From Brevibacillus sp042683565 (GTDB lineage Bacteria; Bacillota; Bacilli; Brevibacillales; Brevibacillaceae), in the NCBI RefSeq assembly GCF_042683565.1, contig NZ_JBHUJW010000001.1, positions 69,757 to 133,756 of the forward strand: DNA of 64,000 bases, read 5' to 3'. The translations under genes were made by a program, and so were the position numbers. Under the pieces are notes generated by a model, which was not told the origin of the DNA, did not search any database, and saw only the letters and a program-made list of their open reading frames with translations. This document shows, piece after piece, positions 7,305 to 16,066 of this stretch. Numbering within the stretch: position 1 is the first letter of the stretch; each line of letters opens with the position of its first letter.

Positions 7305-10300
7305 TTACATGTTTCTGCGGTATTGCCCGCCGACCTCGTACAAGGCCGCGCTGATTTGTCCCAGCGACGCTACCTTCACTGTCTCCATCAGCTCCGCAAA
7401 AATATTGCCTCCGGACATGGCGACCTCCTGCAAGCGGCGCAGAGCAGGTCCTGCCTCGTCGCGGTTTCTTTCCTGGAAGGCCCGCAGGTTTTGGATCTGC
7501 TGCAACTTCTCCTCTTCCGTCGCGCGAGCCAGCTCGATCTCGTAGTCTTCCTCGGACGAATTCGGGTTGATAAAGGTGTTCACTCCGATAATCGGCAGCT
7601 CGCCGGTGTGCTTCTTCATCTCGTAGTACATCGATTCGTCCTGGATTTTGCCGCGCTGGTACTGCGTCTCCATTGCCCCCAGCACGCCGCCGCGGGAGCT
7701 CAGTCGCTCGAACTCCTGCATGACGGCTTCCTCGACCAGATCGGTCAGCTCCTCGATAATAAACGACCCTTGCAGCGGATTTTCGTTTTTCGCCAGCCCC
7801 AGCTCTTTGTTGATGATCATCTGGATCGCCATGGCGCGGCGTACCGAGTTTTCCGTCGGCGTGGTGATCGCCTCGTCATAGGCGTTCGTATGCAGCGAGT
7901 TGCAGTTGTCGTAGATGGCGATGAGCGCCTGCAGTGTCGTGCGGATGTCGTTGAAGTCCATCTCCTGCGCATGCAGAGAGCGGCCCGATGTCTGGATGTG
8001 GTACTTGAGCTTTTGGCTGCGTTCATTGGCGTCATAGCGGTTTTTCATGACAGTCGCCCAGATGCGCCGTGCCACGCGGCCGATGACCGTGTACTCCGGA
8101 TCGAGCCCGTTGGAGAAGAAGAACGACAGATTCGGCGCAAAGTCGTCGATGTGCATGCCGCGGCTCAGGTAGTATTCGACGTACGTAAAGCCGTTGGCCA
8201 GCGTGAAGGCCAGCTGGGTAATCGGATTGGCCCCCGCCTCGGCGATATGGTAGCCCGAAATGGAGACGGAATAGTAGTTGCGCACCTTGTGATCGATGAA
8301 ATACTGCTGGATGTCGCCCATCATCCGCAGCGCAAACTCCGTGGAGAAGATGCACGTATTTTGTCCCTGGTCTTCCTTGAGAATGTCCGCCTGCACGGTT
8401 CCGCGCACGGTCGAGAGCGTGTACGCCTTGATTCTCTCCGCTTCCTCCGCGGTCGGCTGGCGCCCTTCACGCGCGGTGAACGCCTCGATCTGCTGTTCGA
8501 TCGCCGTGTTCATGAACATCGCCAAAATCATGGGCGCCGGACCGTTGATGGTCATCGACACGGATGTGCTCGGCGCGCACAGGTCGAAGCCTGCATACAG
8601 CTTTTTCATGTCGTCCAGCGTGCAGATGCTCACGCCGCTCGTACCGATCTTGCCGTAAATGTCCGGGCGATAGTCAGGGTCTTCCCCGTACAGCGTCACC
8701 GAGTCAAAGGCCGTACTCAAGCGCTTGGCCTCGTCATTTTGCGACAGGAAGTGGAAGCGTCTGTTGGTCCGCTCCGGTGTTCCCTCGCCTGCAAACTGGC
8801 GCTTCGGGTCCTCTCCCTCCCGCTTGAACGGGAAGACGCCTGCCGTGTACGGGAACTCCCCAGGCACATTTTCCTTCAGCGACCATTTCAAAATCTCGCC
8901 CCAATCCTCGAACTCGGGGACGGCGACCTTCGGGATGCGCGTTCCGGACAGCGACTCGCTGAACAGCTTGGTCACGATTTCCTTGTCGCGGATTTTCGTC
9001 ACGAACTGATCCGCTTTGTAGGAAGCCTTCAATTGCGGCCAGCGCTCCAGAATGCGTCTGCACTCCGGATGCAGCTTTTCTTCAAACAGCTTGATCTGTT
9101 TGTCCAGAACAGCAATGACTTCCTCTGTAGAAGCATCGCCCGACGACAGGAGCGTCTCCTTGGCCCCGTGCAGCTGGTACAGCTTGCGGGCGATAGCGGA
9201 CTGCTCCTCCGTGTACTTGCGGTATTGACGCACCGTATTGGCGATATCCTGCAAATAGTTGATCCTCTCTGTCGGAATCAACGAAGTTTTGTGAATGTGG
9301 ACCGGAGTCGTATCCAGCTGCTCGACGGACCAGTCTACTCCTGTTTTCTCGACGATCTTGTGCATCAGCGCCGCAAACAGGACATTGGTGCCCGGGTCGT
9401 TGAACTGGCTGGCGATCGTGCCGTAGACAGGCACCTTCTCGTCCGGCAGGTCAAACTGCTGGCGGCTGCGCCGATACTGCTTGCGCACCTCGCGCAGGGC
9501 ATCCTCGGAGCCTTTGCGCTCGAACTTGTTGATTGCGACCACGTCGGCAAAGTCCAGCATGTCGATCTTTTCCAGCTGGGACGGCGCCCCGAACTCGCTC
9601 GTCATCACATACATGGACACGTCGCACACTTCCGTGACCTGCGCATCGCCCTGACCGATTCCGCTCGTCTCTACAATGATCAGGTCAAAATGCGCCGCGC
9701 GCGCCACGCGAATCGCGTCCTCCAACGCCGCCGACAGCTCCATGCCGGATTTGCGCGTAGCCAGGCTGCGCATATAGACGCGCGGCGTGTTGTTGGCGTT
9801 CATCCGGATACGGTCGCCAAGCAGCGCTCCGCCCGATTTTTGCTTGGACGGATCGACGGACAAAATGGCTACCGTCTTGTCGGCGTAGGTGCGAATAAAG
9901 CGGCGGACCAACTCGTCCGTCAAGGAGCTTTTCCCTGCGCCCCCCGTACCGGTAATCCCCAGCACCGGAATCGTCTTCTGCGGCTCCGGCACGCCGTTTT
10001 TGAGCGGCTCTGCCCACTGCGGCTCGTCGACGGCATACTCCGCTACGGAGATCAGCCGCGCGACTGCCTGATGATTCTGCTCGCGGAGCCGCTCCACTTC
10101 ATCGCGGAGCTGCTTGACCGTCGGGAAATCGGTCTTGCGGAGCATGTCGTTGATCATGCCCTGCAGTCCGAGATTGCGGCCGTCATCCGGGGAGTAAATT
10201 TTACAGACTCCGTATGCTTCCAATTCCCGAATTTCGCGTGGAACGATGACACCGCCCCCGCCCCCAAAAACGCGGATATGCTCGGCTCCCCGCTCTTTCA

Positions 10301-10556
10301 ACAAATCGATCACGTACTTGAAAAACTCCACATGACCGCCCTGGTAGGAGCTGATGGCAATTCCTTGCACATCCTCCTGAATCGCTGCCGTGACAATATC
10401 GTCAACGGAACGGTTGTGACCCAGATGGATTACTTCCACTCCCGAAGATTGCAAAATACGACGCATGATGTTGATCGAGGCATCGTGACCGTCATACAGA
10501 CTGGCGGCGGTCACAAAGCGAATCTTGTTTTGCGGACGATACACTTCTGTTTCCAT
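7305..10556 (-). CDS. icmF: Fused isobutyryl-CoA mutase with G-protein chaperone
   Basis: 1083 residues, one polypeptide with the IcmF order: B12-binding domain first (DGHDAS, residues 22-27, with His24 as lower axial ligand), then a MeaI-type GTPase (Walker A GITGTGGAGKSS at 200-211, later NKFE), then the TIM-barrel mutase domain. Ordinary methylmalonyl-CoA mutase has B12 binding at the C-terminus and no fused GTPase. The active-site segment GVFPFKR has Phe where methylmalonyl-CoA mutases have Tyr. IcmF interconverts isobutyryl-CoA and n-butyryl-CoA, and some also pivalyl/isovaleryl-CoA. It follows the TetR gene by 27 bases and sits beside beta-oxidation genes. Confidence 0.94.
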   Translation of the reverse strand: METEVYRPQNKIRFVTAASLYDGHDASINIMRRILQSSGVEVIHLGHNRSVDDIVTAAIQEDVQGIAISSYQGGHVEFFKYVIDLLKERGAEHIRVFGGGGGVIVPREIRELEAYGVCKIYSPDDGRNLGLQGMINDMLRKTDFPTVKQLRDEVERLREQNHQAVARLISVAEYAVDEPQWAEPLKNGVPEPQKTIPVLGITGTGGAGKSSLTDELVRRFIRTYADKTVAILSVDPSKQKSGGALLGDRIRMNANNTPRVYMRSLATRKSGMELSAALEDAIRVARAAHFDLIIVETSGIGQGDAQVTEVCDVSMYVMTSEFGAPSQLEKIDMLDFADVVAINKFERKGSEDALREVRKQYRRSRQQFDLPDEKVPVYGTIASQFNDPGTNVLFAALMHKIVEKTGVDWSVEQLDTTPVHIHKTSLIPTERINYLQDIANTVRQYRKYTEEQSAIARKLYQLHGAKETLLSSGDASTEEVIAVLDKQIKLFEEKLHPECRRILERWPQLKASYKADQFVTKIRDKEIVTKLFSESLSGTRIPKVAVPEFEDWGEILKWSLKENVPGEFPYTAGVFPFKREGEDPKRQFAGEGTPERTNRRFHFLSQNDEAKRLSTAFDSVTLYGEDPDYRPDIYGKIGTSGVSICTLDDMKKLYAGFDLCAPSTSVSMTINGPAPMILAMFMNTAIEQQIEAFTAREGRQPTAEEAERIKAYTLSTVRGTVQADILKEDQGQNTCIFSTEFALRMMGDIQQYFIDHKVRNYYSVSISGYHIAEAGANPITQLAFTLANGFTYVEYYLSRGMHIDDFAPNLSFFFSNGLDPEYTVIGRVARRIWATVMKNRYDANERSQKLKYHIQTSGRSLHAQEMDFNDIRTTLQALIAIYDNCNSLHTNAYDEAITTPTENSVRRAMAIQMIINKELGLAKNENPLQGSFIIEELTDLVEEAVMQEFERLSSRGGVLGAMETQYQRGKIQDESMYYEMKKHTGELPIIGVNTFINPNSSEEDYEIELARATEEEKLQQIQNLRAFQERNRDEAGPALRRLQEVAMSGGNIFAELMETVKVASLGQISAALYEVGGQYRRNM

Positions 10557-10583
10557 CGTTCCACTCTCCCCGAGATTCCAGTA

Positions 10584-11216
10584 TTATTCGGAGACACTGA
10601 TTTCATTCAGCAGCAAAGCGATCTGCTTTTCGGTGTACTCCTCTAGCGTATAGTGTTTGTGCAAAGCCCACCGGCGGAACACCCACATCTCGCCCAGCAC
10701 CATGATGTTGTCGGCCATGAGCTTGACGTGCTTTTCATCCATGCGAATGGACCCGTCGGCAATTCCTCTGCGGAGAATCTCCACAAAGACCTGGGCGATT
10801 TCTTCTTCCCGTCCCAGGACAAAGCGCAGCGTCTCTTTTGGCAGCGATTTGGACTCCTGGTAAATGAGCAGGACGCGATCGCTCATCTGGTCCATCACGC
10901 GAATGAAGCTCTTTAAGGCCAGCTTCAATATTTTCAGGCCGGTCCCGTTAAAATTGATCGCCTCGCGCAGACGGCTCTCCATCTCCGCATGGATGGCGTC
11001 ACACACGAGGTACAGGACGTCTTCCTTCGATTCGATATACTCGTACAAGGTTCCGATGCTAAACCCCGAGGCACGGGCAATCTCCCGTGTCGTCGTTTTA
11101 TGAAAACCTTTATGAATGAACAGGTTGACTGCCGCTTCCACGATCTGTTCCCGGCGCTTCTCAATCAGCTTGGGGTCCTTCACCAAAGAAGGAATACTTT
11201 TCCTTTTTTCAGACAT
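10584..11216 (-). CDS. TetR/AcrR-family regulator, probable repressor of the acyl-CoA genes
   Basis: 210 residues. N-terminal TetR helix-turn-helix (IVEAAVNLFIHKGFHKTTTREIARASGFSIGTLYEY) and a helical ligand-binding part. It is cotranscribed with icmF. The FadR/AcyR-type role is inferred: the palindrome in front of its own gene recurs in front of the thiolase operon and fadF, as in B. subtilis FadR, which is released by acyl-CoA. GGTGGAG precedes the ATG. Paralogue naming is not attempted. Confidence 0.88.
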   Translation of the reverse strand: MSEKRKSIPSLVKDPKLIEKRREQIVEAAVNLFIHKGFHKTTTREIARASGFSIGTLYEYIESKEDVLYLVCDAIHAEMESRLREAINFNGTGLKILKLALKSFIRVMDQMSDRVLLIYQESKSLPKETLRFVLGREEEIAQVFVEILRRGIADGSIRMDEKHVKLMADNIMVLGEMWVFRRWALHKHYTLEEYTEKQIALLLNEISVSE

Positions 11217-11236
11217 AATTGCTCCACCCTTCCGAC

Positions 11237-11254
11237 CGACCGAGCGTTAGGTCA
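11237..11254. promoter_or_regulatory. TetR operator at the tetR-icmF promoter
   Basis: CGACCGAGCGTTAGGTCA lies 20 bases upstream of the tetR start and matches 15 of 18 positions of the site in front of the thiolase gene. Suggests autoregulation. Confidence 0.65.
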
Positions 11255-11390
11255 GATGATTCGCCAAATATCAAGCGAAAAAACGCTCGTCTCTGTATCT
11301 TGTCGCAACTATTATAAGCGAGTCGACGACAGAAGCCAATTCTTTCTTTTCCCCTTCATTTTGCGGGACATCTTATATAGAAGAAATGGC

Positions 11391-11411
11391 GGGAGCAGTC
11401 ATCCTGCTCCC
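11391..11411 (-). terminator. Terminator of the thiolase-acyl-CoA dehydrogenase operon
   Basis: Perfect 8-base arms GGGAGCAG/CTGCTCCC with a 5-base loop; a moderately T-rich stretch follows on the minus strand. Confidence 0.65.
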
Positions 11412-11456
11412 ACTCTGCCGGTCGGTGGCCGCTTGTGCCGTGGACGCCTGGTTTTC

Positions 11457-12599
11457 CTATTCTTTCAGCAGGTAGTTGCTGATGACAACGCGCTGGATTT
11501 CATTGGTGCCTTCGTAAATCTGGGTGATTTTCGCGTCGCGCATGAAGCGCTCAACCGGATACTCGCGGGTGTAGCCGTAGCCGCCGAATACTTGCACGGC
11601 TTCCGTGGTCACTTCCATCGCAGTATCGCCGGCGAACACCTTCGACATCGCGGATGCTTTGCCGTACGGCAGCCCTTGATCCTCCAGCCATGCTGCCTGA
11701 TAGGTGAGCAGGCGGGCAGCCTCGATCTTGGTCGCCATATCTGCCAGTTTGAACTGGATCGCTTGCAAGGAAGCAATCGGCTTGCCGAACTGGTTGCGCT
11801 CCTTGGCGTAATTGCGGGCATGCTCGTACGCGCCCTGGGCGATGCCGAGCGCTTGTGCGGCGATCCCGTTGCGTCCGCCGTCCAAGGTCATCATCGCAAT
11901 TTTGAAGCCCTCGCCTTCCTTGCCCAGCACGTTTTCTGCCGGTACGCGGACATCCTCGAAGTTGACAGCGAGCGTCGGCGAGGAACGGATGCCCAGTTTT
12001 TTCTCTTTTTTGCCCATCGTGAAGCCGTCCATGCCTTTTTCTACGATAAAGGCCGTGATGCCCTTGTGCTTCAGCTCCGGATTGGTCACCGCGAACACGA
12101 TGTAGATCTCGGCTTCCCCTGCGTTCGTGATGAAGATTTTGCTGCCGTTCAAAATGTAGTGATCGCCTTCGCGGACTGCCGTGGTGCGCATGCCTGCCGA
12201 GTCAGAGCCAGAGCCCGGTTCGGTGAGGCAGTACGCTCCCATTTTCTTGCCTTCCGCCAGCGGGCGCAAAAACTTCTGCTTCTGCTCTTCCGTCCCGAAC
12301 TTGTAGAGCGGCCAGCTCGCCAGGGACACATGGGCGGACAGCGTCACCCCGATGGAAGCATCCACGCGGGACAGCTCCTCGACGGCGATGACGTAGCTCA
12401 AGTAATCCGCTCCTGCTCCGCCGTATTGCTCCGGCCACGGAATACCCGTCAGGCCCAGCTCGGCCATCTGTTCAAAGATGGAACGATCGAACCGCTCTTC
12501 CTCGTCGCGTTCCGCTGCCGTTGGAGCCACCTGGTTTTCGGCAAAGTCACGGATCATTTTTCGCAGCATCTCATGTTCTTCGGTCAGTTGAAAGTTCAT
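11457..12599 (-). CDS. Acyl-CoA dehydrogenase (short/branched-chain type), second copy
   Basis: 380 residues from ATG at 12597-12599, which has GGGGGAG eight bases upstream; an in-frame GTG three codons earlier is less likely. FAD-dependent enzyme oxidising acyl-CoA to enoyl-CoA and passing electrons to ETF. Visible: N-terminal helix domain, AYCLTEPGSGSDSAGM, LNGSKIFITNAGEA, and the C-terminal YEGTNEIQR, whose Glu is the catalytic base of the short-chain group. It is the last gene of the operon and about 60% similar by eye to the gene just upstream. Chain-length or branch preference cannot be read off. Confidence 0.93.
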   Translation of the reverse strand: MNFQLTEEHEMLRKMIRDFAENQVAPTAAERDEEERFDRSIFEQMAELGLTGIPWPEQYGGAGADYLSYVIAVEELSRVDASIGVTLSAHVSLASWPLYKFGTEEQKQKFLRPLAEGKKMGAYCLTEPGSGSDSAGMRTTAVREGDHYILNGSKIFITNAGEAEIYIVFAVTNPELKHKGITAFIVEKGMDGFTMGKKEKKLGIRSSPTLAVNFEDVRVPAENVLGKEGEGFKIAMMTLDGGRNGIAAQALGIAQGAYEHARNYAKERNQFGKPIASLQAIQFKLADMATKIEAARLLTYQAAWLEDQGLPYGKASAMSKVFAGDTAMEVTTEAVQVFGGYGYTREYPVERFMRDAKITQIYEGTNEIQRVVISNYLLKE

Positions 12600-12666
12600 T
12601 TCTTCCACTCCCCCATGTGTTCATTCAGTCCGTCCGGAACGTGGCGCCGGACGATGACTCTCTGAT

Positions 12667-13809
12667 TTAGTCTGCCAGCAAATGCTTGGCGATCACGATG
12701 CGCTGAATCTCGTTCGTTCCTTCGTAAATTTGCGTGACTTTGGCGTCGCGGAACAGCCTCTCCACCGGATACTCCCGGGTGTAGCCATAGCCGCCGAAGA
12801 TTTGCACGGCTTCCGTCGCCAGCTCCATCGCTGTGTCTGTAGCAAAGCGTTTGGCCATGGAGGCTTCCAACCCGCACGCCTTCCCCTGATTGCGCAGCGA
12901 CGCCGCCCGATAGACGAGCAATCTTGCTGCCTCGGCCTTGGTCGCCATGTCAGCCAGCTTGAAGGCGACTGCCTGCTGCTTGCCGATCGGCTGGCCGAAC
13001 TGCTTGCGCTCTTTGGCGTATTCCGTCGCGTACTGCACGGCGGCTTCAGCGATCCCCAATGCCTGTGCGGCGATCCCGATTCTGCCGGTATCCAGGTTCG
13101 CCATCGCGATGGTGAAGCCTTCCCCTTCCTGTCCGAGCAAATTCGCCGCAGGGACGCGGGCGTTGTCAAACACCAGCTCTGTCGTGTACGAGCCGTGCAG
13201 GCCCATTTTCTTTTCCTTTTTCCCGATGATAAAGCCTGGGGTATCCTTTTCCACGATAAAGGCAGAAATTCCTCTCGTACCTTTGGAAGCATCCGTCACG
13301 GCAAACGCGATATACGTGTCCGCCTCGCCGCCGTTGGTGATGAACACTTTGCTGCCGTTCAAGATGTACTCGTCGCCCTGGCGTACAGCGGAGGTGCGGA
13401 TGCTGCTCGCATCGGAGCCGGCATGGGGTTCGGTCAAGGCAAACGCTCCGAGGTAGCTGCCGGACGCGAGCTTGGTGACGTATTTGCGCTTTTGTTCCTC
13501 GTTTCCGAAGTAGAGGATCGGATTGGTGCCGACGGACGTATGGACAGATAAAATGACCCCCACAGTCGCGCTCACCTTGGAAATCTCATGGATCGCGATG
13601 ATATAGGAGAGGAAGTCTGCGCCGGCCCCTCCCCATTCTTCTGCCACAGGAATGCCCATCAGCCCCATCTCGGCCATCTTCTGCAAAATGTGCCGCGGAA
13701 ACTGATCGGTCTCCTCCATCACCGGAACGAACGGGGCGATCTCCTTTTGAGCAAAATCGCGCACCATGCGCCGCATCATTTCATGTTCTTCCTTGAGTCG
13801 AAGATCCAT
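12667..13809 (-). CDS. acdA: Acyl-CoA dehydrogenase (short/branched-chain type), first copy
   Basis: 380 residues using ATG at 13807-13809 (MDLRLKEEHEMMRR); the reading frame extends 37 codons upstream but those codons overlap the gap to hbd and have no family similarity. Same landmarks as its partner: AFALTEPHAGSDASS, LNGSKVFITNGGEA, and YEGTNEIQR with the catalytic Glu. Close to B. subtilis AcdA/MmgC. With IcmF making butyryl-CoA and thiolase and hydroxybutyryl-CoA dehydrogenase next door, a role in oxidising butyryl- or isobutyryl-CoA is likely. The adjacent copies suggest a tandem duplication. Confidence 0.93.
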   Translation of the reverse strand: MDLRLKEEHEMMRRMVRDFAQKEIAPFVPVMEETDQFPRHILQKMAEMGLMGIPVAEEWGGAGADFLSYIIAIHEISKVSATVGVILSVHTSVGTNPILYFGNEEQKRKYVTKLASGSYLGAFALTEPHAGSDASSIRTSAVRQGDEYILNGSKVFITNGGEADTYIAFAVTDASKGTRGISAFIVEKDTPGFIIGKKEKKMGLHGSYTTELVFDNARVPAANLLGQEGEGFTIAMANLDTGRIGIAAQALGIAEAAVQYATEYAKERKQFGQPIGKQQAVAFKLADMATKAEAARLLVYRAASLRNQGKACGLEASMAKRFATDTAMELATEAVQIFGGYGYTREYPVERLFRDAKVTQIYEGTNEIQRIVIAKHLLAD

Positions 13810-13841
13810 GTCAAGCCCTGCCTTTCTGCCTAAATCATCTC

Positions 13842-14693
13842 TCAGTTGTATACATAAAAGCCGCGTCCGGATTTCTTGCCGAGCCAGCCAGCCTTGACGT
13901 ATTTGCGGAGCAACGGGCATGGGCGGTATTTGGAATCGCCGAACCCTTCATACAGCACTTCCATGATGTACAGGCACGTATCCAGCCCGATGAAATCGGC
14001 GAGCGTCAGCGGACCCATCGGATGGTTCATCCCCAGCTTCATGACCTCGTCGATCGCTTCCGGGGTCGCCACTCCTTCGTACACGCAGTAGATCGCTTCG
14101 TTAATCATCGGCATCAGCACCCGATTGGAGACAAAGCCCGGGAAGTCGTTGACGCTGACCGGCACTTTTTTCATCTGCCTGGACAAATCCTCCGTCAGCT
14201 GGTACACCTCGTCTGCCGTCTGCAGTCCGCGAATGATCTCCACCAGCTTCATCACAGGGACGGGATTCATGAAGTGCATCCCGATCACTTTTTCCGGACG
14301 CTTCGTCACGGCCGCGATCTCGGTGATCGGCAGCGACGACGTGTTGCTGGCCAGGATGGTATGCGGCGGGCAAATCTCGTCCAGCTTGGAGAAGATTTGC
14401 GATTTGATCGCCATGTTTTCCGTGACAGCCTCGATGACGAAGTCTGCGTCCTTGGCGTCTGCCAAATCCGTCGAAAGAGTCAGGCGAGACAGCACAGCCT
14501 GCTTGTCTTCCTCGCTGATGGCGCCTTTATCGACGCTGCGAGTCAGGTTTTTCGTGATCGTTCCCAGACCGCGCTCGACGAATTCCTGCTTGATATCGTT
14601 CAGGTAGACGCGAAAACCGGCAGCCGCTGCTACCTGGGCAATCCCGCTGCCCATTTGTCCCGCGCCAATGACCATAATCGTTTGTACGTTCAT
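13842..14693 (-). CDS. 3-hydroxybutyryl-CoA dehydrogenase
   Basis: 283 residues, normal for the family. Rossmann motif MVIGAGQMGSGIAQ binds NAD; later LASNTSSLPITEIA, IGMHFMNPVPVMKLVEII and GFVSNRVLMP are the catalytic and C-terminal helical landmarks of Hbd/MmgB enzymes. It oxidises (3S)-hydroxyacyl-CoA to 3-ketoacyl-CoA. It lies between thiolase (12-base gap) and acdA. No enoyl-CoA hydratase gene is in the window, so that step must be encoded elsewhere. Confidence 0.95.
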   Translation of the reverse strand: MNVQTIMVIGAGQMGSGIAQVAAAAGFRVYLNDIKQEFVERGLGTITKNLTRSVDKGAISEEDKQAVLSRLTLSTDLADAKDADFVIEAVTENMAIKSQIFSKLDEICPPHTILASNTSSLPITEIAAVTKRPEKVIGMHFMNPVPVMKLVEIIRGLQTADEVYQLTEDLSRQMKKVPVSVNDFPGFVSNRVLMPMINEAIYCVYEGVATPEAIDEVMKLGMNHPMGPLTLADFIGLDTCLYIMEVLYEGFGDSKYRPCPLLRKYVKAGWLGKKSGRGFYVYN

Positions 14694-14705
14694 ATGAAAG
14701 GCCCC

Positions 14706-15884
14706 CTATTCTACTTTAATCAGGACGGCATCACCTTGAGCCGCACCGCTGCAGATCGCGGCAATCCCCAGGCCGCCGCCGCGCCTTTTCAATTCGTAGG
14801 CGAGATGCATGATGATCCGTGCGCCGCTCGCTCCGATCGGGTGTCCCAAGGCGATCGCACCGCCGTTGACGTTTACTTTTTCGTCGTCCCAGCCAACGAT
14901 TTTGCCGCTGGTCAAGGTAACCGCCGCGAACGCCTCGTTCACTTCAAACAAGTCGATGTCCGCGAGAGCGACCCCTGTCTTTTTCAACAGCTTCTGGATG
15001 GCGAGACCCGGCGTCGTCGCAATGTACGGAGCCTCTGCCCCCACCTGGGCGTGTCCCAGGATGGTCGCGAGCGGCTTGATTCCCAGCTCGGCTGCCTTCG
15101 CCTCCGACATCAGGACCATCGCCGCCGCCCCGTCGTTGATTCCCGGAGCGTTGCCCGCCGTGATCGTGCCGTCTTTTTTGTAAACAGGCGGCAGTTTCGC
15201 CAACCCTTCGAGCGTTGTTTCCGGACGCGGTCCTTCATCCTGGCTGACGAGAACCGGCTCGCCCTTCTTCTGCGGGATCGATACCGGAACGATCTCCTCT
15301 GCGAAAATGCCTTTTTCGATCGCCTGTGCCGCCCGCTGCTGGCTGCGCAGCGCCCACTGATCCTGCGCTTCGCGGGTAATGCCGTACTCTTCGGCCACGT
15401 TGCTGCCGTGGACAGCCATCGGCACCTGGTCAAACGGACAAGTGAGACCGTCGTACATCATGAGGTCCCGCACCTTCGCGTCGCCCATGCGCATGCCGTA
15501 CCGCGCATCCGGCAGCGCATACGGGACATTGCTCATGCTCTCCATTCCGCCAGCCACGATGATCTCGCCATCGCCTGCGCGGATGATCTGATCGGCCATC
15601 GTCACAGCGCGCATGCCTGACGCACACACCTTGTTGATGGTTTCGCTGGCTACGTTCCAGGGCAATCCCGCTTTGCGCGCCGCCTGACGGGAAGGCACCT
15701 GGCCCGCTCCTGCTTGCACGACCATGCCCATGATGACCTCATCGACCTGTTCGCCCGTAACCCCCGAGCGGCTCAACGCTTCCTTGATAGCCACTGCGCC
15801 CAGATCGACGGCAGACAACGCTTTCAAAGCTCCGCCAAACTTGCCAAAAGGGGTGCGTGCAGCCCCTGCAATCACCGTTTTCAT
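14706..15884 (-). CDS. Acetyl-CoA C-acetyltransferase (thiolase)
   Basis: 392 residues. N-terminal nucleophile in INKVCASGMRAV, then GGMESMSNVPY, the GHPIGASGAR histidine and the C-terminal CSGAAQGDA cysteine, the full thiolase set. It cleaves 3-ketoacyl-CoA with CoA or condenses two acetyl-CoA. First gene of the operon thiolase-hbd-acd-acd. A TetR-type operator lies 43 bases upstream. GGAGGG precedes the ATG. Confidence 0.96.
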   Translation of the reverse strand: MKTVIAGAARTPFGKFGGALKALSAVDLGAVAIKEALSRSGVTGEQVDEVIMGMVVQAGAGQVPSRQAARKAGLPWNVASETINKVCASGMRAVTMADQIIRAGDGEIIVAGGMESMSNVPYALPDARYGMRMGDAKVRDLMMYDGLTCPFDQVPMAVHGSNVAEEYGITREAQDQWALRSQQRAAQAIEKGIFAEEIVPVSIPQKKGEPVLVSQDEGPRPETTLEGLAKLPPVYKKDGTITAGNAPGINDGAAAMVLMSEAKAAELGIKPLATILGHAQVGAEAPYIATTPGLAIQKLLKKTGVALADIDLFEVNEAFAAVTLTSGKIVGWDDEKVNVNGGAIALGHPIGASGARIIMHLAYELKRRGGGLGIAAICSGAAQGDAVLIKVE

Positions 15885-15926
15885 GTGAACGATCCCTCCA
15901 CCTGAAGTTCATTCCAATGTCTGGTT

Positions 15927-15944
15927 TGACCGAGCGTTCGCTCA
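15927..15944. promoter_or_regulatory. TetR operator in front of the thiolase operon
   Basis: TGACCGAGCGTTCGCTCA has a perfect core GAGCG-TT-CGCTC and is the best copy of the sequence also found before tetR and twice before fadF. Confidence 0.68.
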
Positions 15945-15997
15945 TTTTCCTATTTTCATTTTGCCGTCTGCTGCCTCAATAGTCAATGAATTTGGGA

Positions 15998-16027
15998 AGA
16001 AAAAGCTGCCCTGCCAGAGCAGCTTTT
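15998..16027 (-). terminator. fadF terminator
   Basis: AAAAGCTGC/GCAGCTTTT arms with a T-run on the minus strand, 40 bases behind the fadF stop. Confidence 0.85.
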
Positions 16028-16066
16028 CTCCTCTGCATAACGAGCTGGCGTCAGATCGCGCCTGTA

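Noticed and set aside
7131..10646. 1171-codon plus-strand open frame opposite icmF, and similar long frames opposite murA, pyrG, thiolase and kamA
   Set aside because: They are mirror images of GC-rich coding sequence on the other strand, lack ribosome sites and resemble no family.
12667..13920. Longer start for the first acyl-CoA dehydrogenase (417 residues)
   Set aside because: The extra 37 residues have no family resemblance and lie across the intergenic gap; the ATG at 13807-13809 gives the normal length.
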